A stretch of 64,000 nucleotides of DNA from Neurospora tetrasperma FGSC 2508 (GCF_000213175.1 NW_009799101.1:3966011-4030010), one strand, 5' to 3'. Shown: positions 10,818 to 23,900, numbered from the stretch's first letter. Numbers and translations are program-made. Notes: generated by a model from the sequence alone, not told the origin.

Positions 10818-13800
10818 CTAGGAGGCTTCCTCGGTGGTGCTTGAGGTTGTTGCCGGTGCTAATGCCGACCCGTCTCCGTTGGTGGTGTTGTTTGTGGCCC
10901 CGTTGACGCCGTTGGTGGTGGCGGCGCCTTTGGATGAGGTCGGGCGGCTGCTGTTGGCCCCGGGGCCCTTCTTGAGGTTGTTATGGGTCCATCCCCGGAT
11001 GTGAGTCGGTCCATGCCTAGGGGGCGGCTCAACCGGGGTGTAGTCCTTGATGGCCTCGCGGTAGTCGAACTGAACTGTTCGTAGCTCTTGGCCGTTGGCG
11101 GTGTAGCCGAGACGGTGAGGAGGCGTTGGGGCAGGCTCGAGTTTTCGGTATTTGTTAGAAGCGGCAGAGGCCCCGGAGGGAGGAGGTGGTCCAGACGGCG
11201 CCGAAGAACTTCCGGGACGTGAACGTCCGGGCGGTGGGCTGCCGGCGGTGGGCATCATCGATTGACCAGGCATCGGTGCCAGCGAGTGCGGTGGAGGTCC
11301 CGGCTGGAGCATAGGAGGTGCATGACCCGGGCCGGGCGTAGGCGAAGGAGAAGCCGCGGGGATATGTACGGGGCCTTGCATGGGACCTGGCGCCGGCGCA
11401 AGAGGAATCGGGCCGTTTTGGTAGGGTTGGGGCGGCATCGGATAATGATGCATCTGCATCCGAGACGGATGCGGTTCGGCGTGGCCGGGTGGAGGTTGAA
11501 GGGACATGCCTTGTAGATGATGCACAGCTGCTTGCATAGGTACTGGTGACTCTTGCGCCGAGTAACCATTGTGAAAGGGCCTGTTAGGCGCCGGAGGATA
11601 AAACGCACCGCTATTCGATACCACCATGCTAGGATGGGCCGAAGGCGGGAGAACCGGGCTGACCTGTCCATCAGGACCAGGTGTTCCGTGCATGGGTCGC
11701 AAAGCTGGAAGTCCTTTAGACGAAGCCGTGTTAGAAAAGGGCGTTCGGCCAGTGGCAGGACCCTGCATGGAGTAGTCCTGATATTGTCCAGGATGTGATT
11801 CAGGAGGCGGAGGATACGCAGAAGGATTAAGCGCTGTCCTCAGAAAATCGTTGGGCCTCGATCCGTCGTTGGGGTGAGGCTCTTGATGGGCATAGACACC
11901 ATATCCTTCTGGCCGAGGATATTCCACATGGTGATAGTGCTGCGGTCTTTCGAAATCGTTATTTCGAGGCACACCGTTGTGCTGTGATTGTGGTGGCAGG
12001 AGTGACGGGTCGATCGGGGTACTCTCCTGATGAGCCTCCGAATAAGTGCGCGGTGGGCCGGACTGCATCCCCTGGTGGTGGTAAGGGTGCATTAGGTACC
12101 GCTGCTCTTGAGATTCTCTCTCGGCGACATCAGCAAGGTAGGACAAGCTGGTAGTATCAGCAAAGCCCGTGACTTGCGTCTCCTGAGTAGGGAGTTGAGC
12201 AGGTGGCTGCTGGGCGGGCGGTTGTGGGGCCGGCACAGGTGTCGAGTTGTCCATAAGTGCATCTCTGATAGCATCGAATGGCTTGGAGGCCTGCGAGCGG
12301 GATGCCGCCGCCGTCCGTTCGGCCTCCTCGTCAGCTGCAGCGGCTTGAAGGGCTCCTTGGACAAAGTCATCAAAGACCGTCGTGTTGACCGGCGAGGGAA
12401 CGCGCGCGGGCGTGACTGATTGCGAGATCTGGGACTCGATGTCTTGGTCGGGATCGAGACCCCTCAACTCAAGCTCTTGCCTTCTCTTCTGTTCGCGTTC
12501 CTCCTTGCTCGGTGCAAGTTCCTTTTCGGGAATGCCTTCCTGTTCGCAAAACTTACGCAAAGCATTCATCAGGTCAAACTTCCTTCCTTGAGCATCCAGC
12601 CTAGCTGCCTTGATGGTCCGCGAGGCATGAACTTGTTGCCCCCTTGGGTCGACCAAGACTACAGGCTTCCAACCAGAAACATGAGGCATGGGGGGCTGAT
12701 CGACGTTGGTGGACGACGACAGAGGAATGCCCATCTTGGGATGGAGGCCATACTGTTTGACAATCTCCTCGTCCAATTCGCCCTCAACCTGGGTAGAATC
12801 CCAGTTTGACACGCGGCGATCGACATAAAAGTAGTTGGAGTTAGGCGTCATGTAAAATCTGCCACGCTTGGCTTTGGTGGCGCCCTTGACGGGATCGTTG
12901 GTCGAGTCGCGGAAGCCGATCTCGTCGTCGTCGAATTCGAAAATGGGCGGTACCATGATGCGGTTGTTGTGAAACTCGGCACGCTTGTCTTTGCGCTGGA
13001 TTAGGCGTACCCCGTACTCATCCGGTTCCTCAGCACCCTTGGGAAGAGGGGGATCCAGCAAACTGGGTTCGAACCTTCCGCCCTTGGATGGGGAGAAGGG
13101 AACTGGCGATGGAGCTTTTGAGCCGGGTTCCGGTGTGTTGCTTTTGCTTCCCGGAATAGTATCGGTGCCACCGAGAAGGCTGGATGTGTGGGCCTTGACC
13201 ATCTTGGGGTTGGGTTCGCTCGCCAACTGGCCATCGGCCTTGCGCTTGGGTGAGAGCTGGGAGTGGACCTGATAGGCTTCGGTCATGAGCTCACTAAGCT
13301 TCTTGCCCGAGCATGGCAGTTCGTCGCCCTCCTCGTCGCGTTCGGCAAACCTGCCCTGTTCATCCATTTGCTTTTGTGAAATGTCCTTGTGGGTGTAATC
13401 TGTGGAAGGGGCAGGGGGCAGCTGTGTAACACTGTCAGTTTGTAGATACAAAAACAAAGGGGTAGCAAAATAGCTTACATCCAAGGGAAGTTTGTTATCG
13501 TGAAGAAACTCTAACCTCTCGACCTCGGCCAGCATTGAGGTGTACCATTCCTCACATAGTTCGGCCGTGAGTTGCTAAGAGGTGGATGTGGATTAGTGTT
13601 AAGCACTTTGGGGAGCGGTTGCAAAGTGAAGAAGGGGACGATCAGTGCTTACCGTTGTTGACCTGATAGTAGCTTCACGTTGCCCTTCGAAGACGTTCAG
13701 GGCCATGGCTTTCTCAAACTCCAGACGACGAGCGCTGGTGGCGATGGTGTCGTCACGGCGCTGGTTAAGGAAGGCCATGACTTCCTGGTACTCGGGCGCT

Positions 13801-14291
13801 TCCTCGACCATCTTGGGGTTTTCCATGAGAGCCTTTTTCTCACGGGAGCCAATTTCGTCAAGCACGGGCTTGGCCAAGCGGGCGAGTTGGCTGTAAGCCG
13901 AACGAAGTTCCATGTTGCGCTCGTAGGCGGCCTGGGCCCTGGTATACTGGTATGCCCGTTGACGACGGCCACGACCCGTGCCCGGCTTGGTCATGGCAGT
14001 TGAGGATTTGGCTACTGTGATCTTGGGGCCAGCCTTTGCAACTCGGCCCTTGCCTCTGGCACGACCACCTCGGCCCCTCCCGCGAGTGCCGCCTCTTGTG
14101 GAAGCTGGCTTGGGGATGAGGGCTGATGGGGCGGCAATATCGGCAGGCGCCTGCTGGACATGGTTGGAAGGGGTATCATTGGAGGAGAAAAAGGAAGAAG
14201 GGGTCATTGTGTTGGTGATGGGCTCATTCTGCGAGTCTGGGGTAGATTGACTGGTGTCTACCAGCTGCTGAGAGCTGCTGGCGTCGTCCAT
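10818..14291 (-). CDS. large RG- and Pro-rich nuclear-type fungal protein, function unknown
   Basis: Three exons are read: 14291-13653, 13574-13479 and 13421-10818 (3339 nt, 1112 aa). Donors are GTAAGC at both introns. Acceptors are CTCTTAG and ACACAG. The second intron is 57 nt. The start chosen is the ATG giving MDDASSSQQL. An RG/RGG-rich basic segment spans about 66-83, followed by a helical, charged region (AYQYTRAQAAYERNMELRSA, then EKKALMENPKMVEEAPEYQE) that continues across both introns. The middle contains an ordered-looking block (RGRFYMTPNSNYFYVDRRVS, then GWKPVVLVDPRGQQVHASRT). The second half is mostly Pro/His/Gln/Gly low complexity. Near the C-terminus QFDYREAIKDYTPVEPPP and IRGWTHNNLKKG look conserved. 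No catalytic motif was recognised. A nuclear or RNA/chromatin-associated role is only suggested by composition. The stop is TAG, and the frame stays open beyond it. Confidence 0.82.
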
Positions 14292-17200
14292 GATTCCATG
14301 GACTGGGGAGGCGGGCCAAGAAGGTAAGAAGAAAGTGAGCTGGTTAGTAGTGCCCTGGTGTTGATGCTGGTAATTGTGTGCTGAAAAGCGCGGCAACAAA
14401 CAATCCGGACGATGGACGGCCACTACAAGAGGGAAGAGAAGAGGCCGATGTATGGTATCTGTGATTGCTGGTTTGTTTGGCGTGTGTATAAGAGGTTGTG
14501 GTGTTGTGGTGAGTTCCGGATGCTGGCCTCACTTTTCTGTAAGTAGGTAGCCCGGTACAGATCCTTTCTCCTTATACGCCCCGCGGGTATGTTGGTTGCT
14601 AGGTAGGGGTGCGAGCAGTGCTGCCAAGAAGACTGTGAGGTCGAGATAGACGCCCAGAAGAGGCCTCAACAGCAAAGATGTAGAAAAGAAATACCAGAGG
14701 GTAGATTGCTGATGTCGAAGAAAAGAGAAGGTTGTCCAAGAGGCAGCAAGAGGTGCAGCAGGGTGAGGGAAGAGTCGAGGTTGAGAAGTATGCGGTTTGG
14801 TGGTGGTGCTGCCTCTGGTGGAAAGGGTGAATAATGTTCACTACCTATGTAAAAGTACCCTGCCCAATTTTCGGGTCTGCAGGTTCGCAGGACAGCGGCA
14901 GTGAAGGGACGGAGTGAACAGACACTGGACGTCCTACCTATTGTGTCAGACCTTGACAATAGAATAGAATAGAATAACTGTCAGTCACCAACACACAGTC
15001 GGGTCCGTCGTCAACCTGAGTGAGGATGGGATGAGATGGAAGGACTGGCTCCTTTGGTTGAGGTGTTGCACATTGGATACTAGCAGTAGGTATCCAATGC
15101 TGGATGCCAGGTGAATACAGGTATGGATCCGTGCCTCACAGACCACATACGGGCACACACACAACAGGACCTCACAAGAACGAGGCCCGGGCAATAATCG
15201 TCTCGCTGGCCGGGCCTCCCATAGGTGTTTTTAGCCATTCAGCAGAGGGCAAATGGACCACTGCCCTGGCGCTGCAGAGCTTCACTTGCAGGGCTGGCCG
15301 GTGCACTAACGGACCTTGGACGCCCTGAGCACAGACCGGCTGCGTCCACGGCCTGGGATCCACCAAGGCCTACCCGGCGTGTTCAGCCAATCACGACCTT
15401 CCGTCTCCTGCCCAAAATGGAACTGGTCCCAGCGAGTCCAAGAAAAGTCTCCAACCTGGTCGCCGTCCGGCCATGGGATGTCAAGGTGAAGGCTTTTTTA
15501 CACTACCATACACCACACTACAGACGACACCAATGTCAAGTAGGTAGAGGTGTCCATGGCACAACACAATAGCAGTGACTACTGGGCATACGGTCAATAA
15601 GAACTTTGAGAGTTGAATAGGTAGACTCGTAGTCCCCCTTCATTCTCGTGTTGACCAATAATGCACTTCCATTGAGCGCAATGATTAATCACCGCCTCGT
15701 GGTTTCAAATCTTTGCAAGTTTTAGTGACCCTGACGAGGAGGACCCACAGCTGGAATTTAACGTTGCCAAGACTCCGTCCTCACACGCCCGGTTCGTCGT
15801 GCATTTCGGAACCAGCACTTGTCGCGAGCATGGACCACACTTTGCCAGGTGTCCAGTCTCCCGCGTGCTTGAAGAATTGCAAATAAACCGTAGTTGGTGT
15901 GTTGGCCTCTAGTCGAATCACGGTTGGCTCGGTAGACAATGCTATTTCCAACCTGATCGGCCTTTTCCGTGTAATTTTGTCCCTGCCTGGTGCTGCTCAG
16001 GGGGGTGACGAGGGGATCTTGATCAAGATCTGATGTAATGTCTCAGGGCATCGTTGATAGCATCAACTATAAAGACGCGCTTTCAGAATCCAGAGAGGAT
16101 AGCGGATGCCCAGCAACAAGAACCTAAGCTAGATAGTCGAACAGCGACGGAGGAAGCGGACATCAAGGAACATACACATGACCAGCTTGCCGTGATTACA
16201 AGATGATGGTCGGAGCCGACAAATTGATGACCCCCCTCTAAGAATTTTGCTGGGCTTCATCGATACTAGTCTAGGCTCACCGTGTTTACCTCATGTTGCT
16301 CATACCTTGAAATTCACCCTCAATGCAAGATGTCATCGTACCATTTGGACCTGCAGTAGGTACCATGCATACCGTATCTAGCGCACTTTTGGGACTGGTG
16401 CACTTCTGCTCATTGCCTGTTGCTTTACTTCCGCTGCAGTAAATACTGATTTTTTTCATACTTATCACGGCATCACCGAAGGCTTCAGAGCTGCATTGTT
16501 TTCATACATCAACATCCTCAGTTCCGGCTCGTCAGATTTCCAGCTTGTCAATAGGTGGCATCAAGCTCGCAGCTTCCCGTCCCCAAGGTAGAGAGTGAGG
16601 ACCGGGCAGCTGACATGGGAGCCTCATATCATGCCAAACCATCTTCAAAATAACCAGAGTTACACTCAGGCGAGAAGGCGGAACGCTTCAATATAATGGA
16701 AAGGGGGTTCGAGTGAGGCTGGTCATTTAGGGCAAGGGCAGGCAGGTTGACCTCCCAGGCTTGATAACTGAGATGCCCACCGCATGCTGTGCATATTGAC
16801 TTTTCTTCGCCTCCGTGCTCGTCCCAACTACCTAGCTCCCGTCCCTCGTTCCATAGGAACATAGAGATGAATAGGTGTTCTAGACTTCCATTTCAATCAT
16901 GGATGATTCCCGATATCAGAAACTCTTGCGACTATTCCACCATACAATAATGTCGCGGCGGCAACGGCACACACAAGGTTCATAAAACAAACACACCACG
17001 GGCCGGGCGAGGTACAGCAACCGTTCGTTGTTGTCGCCCCCGTACCTCTCACGTGGGGCCAAGCGCAACCCGCCAGGTCCCGTCCCGGAGCCGCCTGCTA
17101 GGGTTCACCTGTGGGCTTTCTCTCAGTGGATAGAAATGGTGGGGCACAGGACTGGACACAGCGGGGCCCATGCACGGCACTCCATGATCTGGTTCCTGCC

Positions 17201-17590
17201 GGATGGAACCGAACACAAAAGCGGAAACAACCTACCATAGGTAGGTGGTAGAGGTACGTAGAGGTAATTTTCAGCACTCAGCGCGCGCCCTGACATAGGC
17301 TCTCTTCAGTGGCACTCCCCCGTCTACCTCAGCCAGGCAATTTCACCCATGCCAATCTCCGTCCATCCGGACCCTGAATTTTTCAATCCCGCCGCGACCA
17401 CCCCCCCGGCCCTCCGTGCTCCCCCCGAACGCCCGAACCCCCGGAACCCGCTTTTTTTTTTTCTTGCAGCTGGGGTTACTCCAGAGTGCAGAGCAGAGAC
17501 GGACTGGTCACCGCATCCACGCACTTGGCATACACAGTATCGTAGAAGGGTACTGTAAAGAACAAGGCTGCTGTGCCCCAACAAGACAAC
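14292..17590. other. 3.3 kb divergent intergenic region, no gene seen
   Basis: It separates the minus-strand gene starting at 14291 from bmt5 at 17591. It contains a pentanucleotide run (AGAAT, 14959-14976), a perfect 16-bp palindrome GATCTTGATCAAGATC at 16015-16030, and several TAGGTA motifs (for example around 15086 and 17239). Open frames are short and lack protein-like composition. Confidence 0.5.
16015..16030. repeat. 16-bp perfect palindrome
   Basis: GATCTTGATCAAGATC equals its own reverse complement. It lies in non-coding DNA about 1.56 kb upstream of bmt5. A binding site is possible but unsupported. Confidence 0.4.
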
Positions 17591-18733
17591 ATGGGAAAGA
17601 AGGGTGGTGGTCGTCTTCTCCAGGCCGCAAAGGCTGCGAAACAAGGTGGTGGTGGTGGCGGTAGCGGTCCACCGGCAAAGAAGCAGAAAAAGAGCCACGG
17701 CTCGTCCGCTCACGGCCACGGCCACGGCCCCGCGCAACACCAAAAACAGAAGCAACAATCCACAAAGCCCTCCCGCTCCGCCTCCGCAACCTCCGCAGCC
17801 CCGCCCCCGCTCCCCTCTTCTTCTTCCTCGACGTCCAGCTCCACGAACAAGAAGCAACACAAGCAAAAGCAGCATTCCGATCCAACAATACCCTTCAGCC
17901 CCGACGAAAACATCCTCCTTGTCGGCGATGGCGACCTTAGCTTCGCCGCCTCCCTGGTCGAGCACCACCGCTGCACCAACCTGACCGCCTCCGTCTACGA
18001 AAAGGACCTCGACGAGCTATCCGCGAAATACCCCCACGTGCGCGCCAACGTCGACAAGATCCTCGCCGTGCCTGGCTGCAAGGTTCTCTACAACGTCGAC
18101 GCGCGGCGCATGGCGCCCTTCGCCCACAAGGCCAAGCCCAAAGACAAGCAGGCGGGCCGGGTCGAGCAGGTCGGCACCATGGACCGCATCATCTTCAACT
18201 TCCCGCACGTCGGCGGCAAGTCCACCGACGTCAACCGCCAGGTGCGCTACAACCAGGAGCTGCTGGTCGACTTCTTCAAGCGCTCCTTGCTCTCGCTGGC
18301 CCCCGGCGGTTCGGTGATCGTCACCCTGTTCGAGGGCGAGCCCTACACGCTGTGGAACATTAGGGATCTGGCAAGGCACTCGGACCTGGCCGTCGAGAAG
18401 AGCTTCAAGTTCCAGGCGAGGGCGTATCCGGGCTATCACCATGCTAGGACGCTCGGGGTCGTCAGGAACAAGAAGGGGGAGGCGGCCGAGGGTGCTTGGA
18501 AGGGCGAGGAGAGGCCGGCGAGGAGTTATGTCTTTGTCAGGAAGGATGATGTGCCGAAGCCGCCCGCTCCGGGCATGGGGAAGAAGAGGAAGGCGGAGGA
18601 GTCGGATGATGAGGATGAAGAGGAGGGTGATAATGATTGGGGCAGCGGAGAGGATGATTTTGAGGAGGAATTGGATCATGACGCCGAAGGCGAGCAGGAT
18701 GATGCTGGAGATGCTGCTGACGATAATGAGTGA
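17591..18733 (+). CDS. bmt5: 25S rRNA (uridine-N3) methyltransferase, Bmt5-like
   Basis: Single exon, 380 aa. The DUF2431/Bmt5 family in yeast makes m3U2634 in 25S rRNA in the nucleolus. The SAM-binding motif I is seen as NILLVGDGDLSFAASL near residues 108-122. The family block NFPHVGGKSTDVNRQVRYNQ follows at about 203-222, then SLAPGGSVIVTLFEGEPYTL, and finally YPGYHHARTLG. The N-terminal ~95 residues are low complexity (Gly, Lys, His, Gln, Ser). The C-terminal ~55 residues are highly acidic and partly separated from the core by a KKRK patch, typical of nucleolar proteins. The ATG at 17591 (MGKKGGGRLL) is preferred because no ATG lies upstream in frame. No sign of truncation. The identity is strong; the exact uridine is inferred from the yeast family. 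Confidence 0.93.
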   Translation: MGKKGGGRLLQAAKAAKQGGGGGGSGPPAKKQKKSHGSSAHGHGHGPAQHQKQKQQSTKPSRSASATSAAPPPLPSSSSSTSSSTNKKQHKQKQHSDPTIPFSPDENILLVGDGDLSFAASLVEHHRCTNLTASVYEKDLDELSAKYPHVRANVDKILAVPGCKVLYNVDARRMAPFAHKAKPKDKQAGRVEQVGTMDRIIFNFPHVGGKSTDVNRQVRYNQELLVDFFKRSLLSLAPGGSVIVTLFEGEPYTLWNIRDLARHSDLAVEKSFKFQARAYPGYHHARTLGVVRNKKGEAAEGAWKGEERPARSYVFVRKDDVPKPPAPGMGKKRKAEESDDEDEEEGDNDWGSGEDDFEEELDHDAEGEQDDAGDAADDNE

Positions 18734-20852
18734 CCGTATCACCAGTTTACTCGCGGAGTGAGGTGCGCACGCCGTACACAGCCCTGGAGTTTATGACGGA
18801 ATGGATGTGGTCGAAACCCATACGTTGTTATAACCAGGAAGGATGCCGAGCCCCTGACGGGGAACGGGTCACGTTCAAGTTCAGACGTCATCGGGATAGT
18901 CGCTTTATAGCGCAGCTCGGTACTACCGTCATTCCAAGTTCAGGATATGGTTTACGAGCTCTGTGGTTTAGGGAGCGATTTGGCACGGGCCTTCAGACGC
19001 TTATGAGAAACCGTCCTCCTGCCAGTCCGCGAGATGCTCTGCCTGCTCGATGTAGACTGGCGATTATCGAATGATACGCGAAAAGTATAACGGTGGGTGA
19101 AGCATGGTTCAGATCAACCTGCTCAGGCAAGTTCTCTTGAATACCAACTCGTCAACAGCTTTTTGTGATACGGGACAACAGCTTTGTATCCAACGATCAC
19201 TCCTGGTGGGACTCCGTAATAAACGTGGGCCTATTCTATCCTTGGAAGGAGTCAGGATCGTGCTGCTTGACACACGTAGATATCAATGGTTGTTTCTGGC
19301 GGCAGTGCGATACCCCGATTGTTTACCTACCGGTCCTGTCATCTGTACTGTTGCCGATTATGAGCCATCTGAGTCACCCTGAGATCGCTTTGTCGCTATC
19401 CCTTGGAGATAGTAAAAGGAAGTTGTTCACAATGAGACCTGATTGCTTCGTTCCAGACTCCGCCACGAGTTCAAGCCTTGTAAATTATGTTGAGCAGCGA
19501 TAGTGACGTGAGCGGAAGTCTTTCAAGGAAATGATGGTGTGGCATGTCATTGAAGAGCTTCGTAATTCTCGTCAAGTCACAATTTCATCCATACAGTGAA
19601 CATCGTGGGCATCGGCTGAGCGACTTTAGAATTCAATTGATGCTGAGAGATGGCACTGTTGTTTTCCCAGGACCATCACCACCAACAGAGCGGCATCGGT
19701 TCACTCTTCAACCTTCACATGGTCTACGACCAACCCATCTGAGAGCCGGATTCGTCCAGACAACCCTGAAACCCACCAGCACTTCCTGTAAGGTATCGGA
19801 TAATGTCTGCGGTCAAGCCTGGCGAGTCTTCTCGTCACTCAAAGCGATCATTACCCATTCCATGTGTTTTGAGCTAACCATCTACTCACTGGTACTCATC
19901 CCATTCCGAAGAACACATCTATATCCAGCCATCGCCTTCATCACTATGGCCAGGAACAAGCTGCTGGTGTGTAGACAATGCTCTATTACCCCTTTCTGTT
20001 CAGGAGACTTCCGCACTTGGCAACTGACGTCGTAAGAGTCATCACAGCTGAGCGATATTGTAAACCTATTTCTCACCACTGCTACGCTAGAGATTTTTTA
20101 TTTCACGATCCCAGTCTCATCATCCGAGACATATAGCTACACTATTAGTCGAGGAACTGGGCTGGGATGATACTCTCACTCACACAAAACTTTCACAGGC
20201 AGTATCCCAGAAGATTCTCATCCCATTCGCACACTCCCGGACCGGCGATCCTTACCCAAGACGCTAGCGATGTGTGTTTTACTTCTCAGATAAATTCTCT
20301 TTTCTTCGTTCGTGTGTCCGCTCCCTGTCTCATCTCTCCATTCATTACTTTGCAAAGAAGATGGGTGTTGGCCGTACCACAGACCTACCTTGTTGGTGTT
20401 GATCTTCATGTACAAGCGCGAACACCGTGAGAAGTCAAGAACCATTATCCTTGAGCACAAATAAAAGGAGGAGGAAGTCGGACCAAGTTTAATTGTTCAC
20501 TGACACTTGGAGAGTTTGATGATAATCCTAGTTTGAGGGCCCCAGATAAGCTAGTGACCACCAAAAAAGAGAGGGAGCACTGAAATGGGATAATGAACAT
20601 GGTTTTATGTACATGTTCTTTTATTTCTTCCTCTTTGTTTTCCCTACGTCTTCACTGTTCTGTTGATATCAGAAGTAGGTTTCATCGGTGACCAACAAGA
20701 TTTTAATCCTAGTGTACGAAAGTTGGACATGTGCTGTTCAAAGAAACATGGAATTCTTTAACTGCAAAGATATATTCCAGACAGAAGGGCCAATGTTTCG
20801 AATTATTTAGATGAGCGTATAAACTGCCACAAAAGAAATCAAATCGCAATTC
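18734..20852. other. intergenic region, no gene seen
   Basis: Downstream of bmt5. The longest open frame (19544-20035, plus strand) has a composition typical of chance translation and no recognisable domain. Nothing else could be supported. Confidence 0.45.
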
Positions 20853-20924
20853 GGTCCGCTGGCTCAATGGCAGAGCGTCTGACTACGAATCAGGAGGTTC
20901 CAGGTTCGACCCCTGGGTGGATCG
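20853..20924 (+). tRNA. tRNA-Arg (anticodon ACG)
   Basis: A 72-nt cloverleaf folds fully. The acceptor stem is GGTCCGC/GTGGATC with two G-U pairs, and the D stem is GCTC/GAGC. The anticodon stem TCTGA/TCAGG carries the loop CTACGAA, so the anticodon is ACG (reads CGN via inosine). The T stem is CCAGG/CCTGG with loop TTCGACC. The discriminator base is G. There is no intron. The internal B box GGTTCGACCCC matches the Pol III consensus, and a T5 run about 30 nt downstream (near 20953) can serve as terminator. Confidence 0.95.
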
Positions 20925-23900
20925 AGGGTTTATCTCATACAAAATATCTGACCTTTTTGCTTTTACATTTTAGCTTTTGCTTCCTACGAAAATCGAGCCA
21001 GAACAAAAGTAATCCAGGACTGAGTGGATTGACATAGATCTGGGTCATATGCCCCATCAATGATCAATATCCGCGTGCACATCATTGGATAATTTGACGA
21101 ACGAGACTTTCTAACAGGTGTAGCATGGTATAGCAGCACCTTTTACCTCTCAACATGGTAGTTGTTTCACTCTGACTCGGAGTTTATGAACATCAATAAG
21201 CGATGGGCCAGCTAGATTTGATACAAAAACAATTTGACTGAAGAACATTGAGCTTTTGATGAATAACCTTCAGTTAAAAGGAGACGTTCTGGAAATGATC
21301 ATGCGAGCACACTACATTTATATCTGATCGAGAACCCTAGTTCAAGATTAGAATAACGTTAAAGCATCATGGACTCCTGTGTCTAAAGAGCGCACCAAAA
21401 GGAGGACCCAAAGTAAAATCGATGTAAAATCTCTTCTTAATCTCGTCACCACTTCCCACCACCATCGCATTTGCCCATCATTGCCTCCCAAAAGTCATCC
21501 TCTTCTCGTAGTCCACCATTTTCTACCACGACCTATCAACTTCACCATCAACCTCCGTTCGCATAGCGGGACGGGACGGTCTGCATCCCGTTGCCAGAGT
21601 TGACCACTGATCACTGCACTCTGACGAAAGATGTCCCACGAGAAGGAAAACCAAGTAAAGACGAGAAATCATCAAACAAGTCCATTCCTTCCTCTTCCCA
21701 AAAGCCACATACTGTATACCTACCTACTCTTCATGGCTCCGACACGCCCCCATCACTTGATGCCCTGCGGAGCATTTTGACAGCCAAGCCACCAAAAGAC
21801 CTGTCATCTACGGTTTAGGATCAGAACACGATTGATGATGTCGACTGTCGTCCAATTTTTATTTTTTTTTTCATTCGTTTTTGGGGCTTTTTTCTTTTTT
21901 ACGCTTGCTAGGCAGGCAGTGTCCGTCGATATGATATCTTGGCCAGTGACAAATGCCGTGATCTGGGTGAAAAGAAAAACGTATGGTTTGCAAGAACGAG
22001 CAGGTAGGTGGGTGGGCGGGTTCGGAACAACTTACCGGCCGCGAAAAAAGAAAAGAGAAGAAGGAACAGAGAATAGACAAAAAACCTGTACGTACATCAA
22101 CGGTGTCATGGACAGAAAGCTACCCAAAAAACGCCTCAGTTCATGCTTCCTTGCACACTGCATGAAGCAATCAATCTCCCTTTAGTTTCCTGACAATTTT
22201 GGTTAGTAAGGGGTGTATTGTTTGACACCACCACTACCCAACGTTCCGGCCCCCTTGTTCGGGCACGCTTTGGGGAAGCAAACATTGTCGAATTTTGACG
22301 CCATATAACGCTTGGGATTGATGACAGTCACTGGAAGCCCAGGAACTGGCACATTGTTGGCAAACTGACTGGTAGAATACCACCCAACCCATGAGAATAG
22401 ATAATCACTTTCCTTTTACTTCTTTACTTCCGAACCATCATTTCTTCACAAGCGGTCACAAACGCTATTGCAATTGTTCCCTCTCCTGTATCTGTGCGGG
22501 TTGTCGTTCGCCCACGTTCAATGACTTGCAAATTCCACTAGTAATTTTAACCTACCGTGTCCTTTCCTGCCTCTCGGAGATACTAGACTGCCCATTCTAT
22601 CCGAAGCATTCCGCTTCCCCGGCCGGCGGCCAACTGACCGACCGACCGACCGACCGACCGACCGGCTTCCCGAGACGACATCATGACTGACACCGTGACA
22701 CCAAAAAAGCGAACCCTCGTAGGTAACGTAACTTCCATTTCGGACACAAACTGTGTCGTGTTCCCAAAACACAAGCACAAGCACAAGCTAGTACACTAGG
22801 TTCTACTTCAAACCGGCGTCCCAAACCGCCGCGGCATGTATGTATCACCACCGTTGGGCTCTCTCGTGTAGTGTAGTGTAGCTGCCAGACAGTCACTGCC
22901 TCTTCGTGAACCTCGGTCTACTTGATCTTTTTTTCACCAGGAGGCCCTCAACTTTAGTCCTCTTTGTCTAACCCACCATTTAGTCTACCCTATTGAGTTA
23001 GGTTACCACCCATCTCATCTCAACTACTACTACTTGTATATATACATACCTACCTACCCCCACTGCACCACCCATTTCTCCATGCTTGTGTATCTCGTGT
23101 GTACATAGACTCACATAGACTCGCACACACAGTACGATATTGTACTACACGTCCACAAACCCACCACAGTAGCTCACAGTACAGAGAATAGAAAAGGGAA
23201 CTATAAGAAAGAGGAAAAGGAAAAAAAAAAAAATGACAGATACTCTGCATATACACATCGAGCCCTAGTCAAGATCTGCAAGTAGCCGTTTGCTTCCCTT
23301 TTCAATGTGTGGAATGCGGTGCGGCCGCCGGTTGGTGTCGCCGCTTTTGTTGTGATGTGAGTGGTGGTGGTGGTGGTTATGGTGGTAGTTGTGGTCTCCT
23401 TCATCTGTCCCTTTCATCACTCGCCATTACATCCACGAGCTCCAAATTCAGCCGCGCCAGATACGGACCTTGGCACCAGGCCCGAGATTTGGGACTGGAA
23501 AGACAGGGGGACGGAGTCCGTTTGTACATCACGATGCGGCACTGATGTAGTATTTTCCTCGTGAATGCGTACGAGCAGGTATGTAGGTTGAGCACCACAG
23601 AGGCATCTGTTTTGTGCTTCCACCATCTATAGTGCCAGAAAGTAACGCAACTTGACCAAGCGAGGAAACCCGCCTTTATACATCCTTGACTTGTCGTTGA
23701 CCCCCACACACTCATTCACCGTGATCTTTTTCCAAGTCGTGTACCCTACCCAACCTTCCTCCTTCTTGTCTTGTATCGGTACTGTGGTGACTGTATATGA
23801 GTCTCCGCGGTCGTTTGGGATACGAAGGAGTGATGACATAGCACCTCACAAAAGCTGAGAGAGTCCATCCTGCTAGCCAATACCACTGGTCAGAGCCGAT

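Noticed and set aside
17324-17968. 214-codon minus-strand frame opposite bmt5
   Set aside because: It is the reverse-strand shadow of bmt5, with the Gly/Val/Leu composition expected from GC-rich antisense.
19544-20035. 163-codon plus-strand frame downstream of bmt5
   Set aside because: No domain or conserved-looking block, and codon third positions are not biased as in the clear genes here.
21591-21818. Ser/Lys/Pro-rich frame ending near 21818 and an overlapping ATG (MSHEKENQ) at 21630
   Set aside because: The protein-like frame has no ATG, the ATG lies in another frame, and no convincing intron joins them. It contains the TACCTACCTA motif typical of non-coding DNA here. It might be a small gene, but the evidence is too thin.
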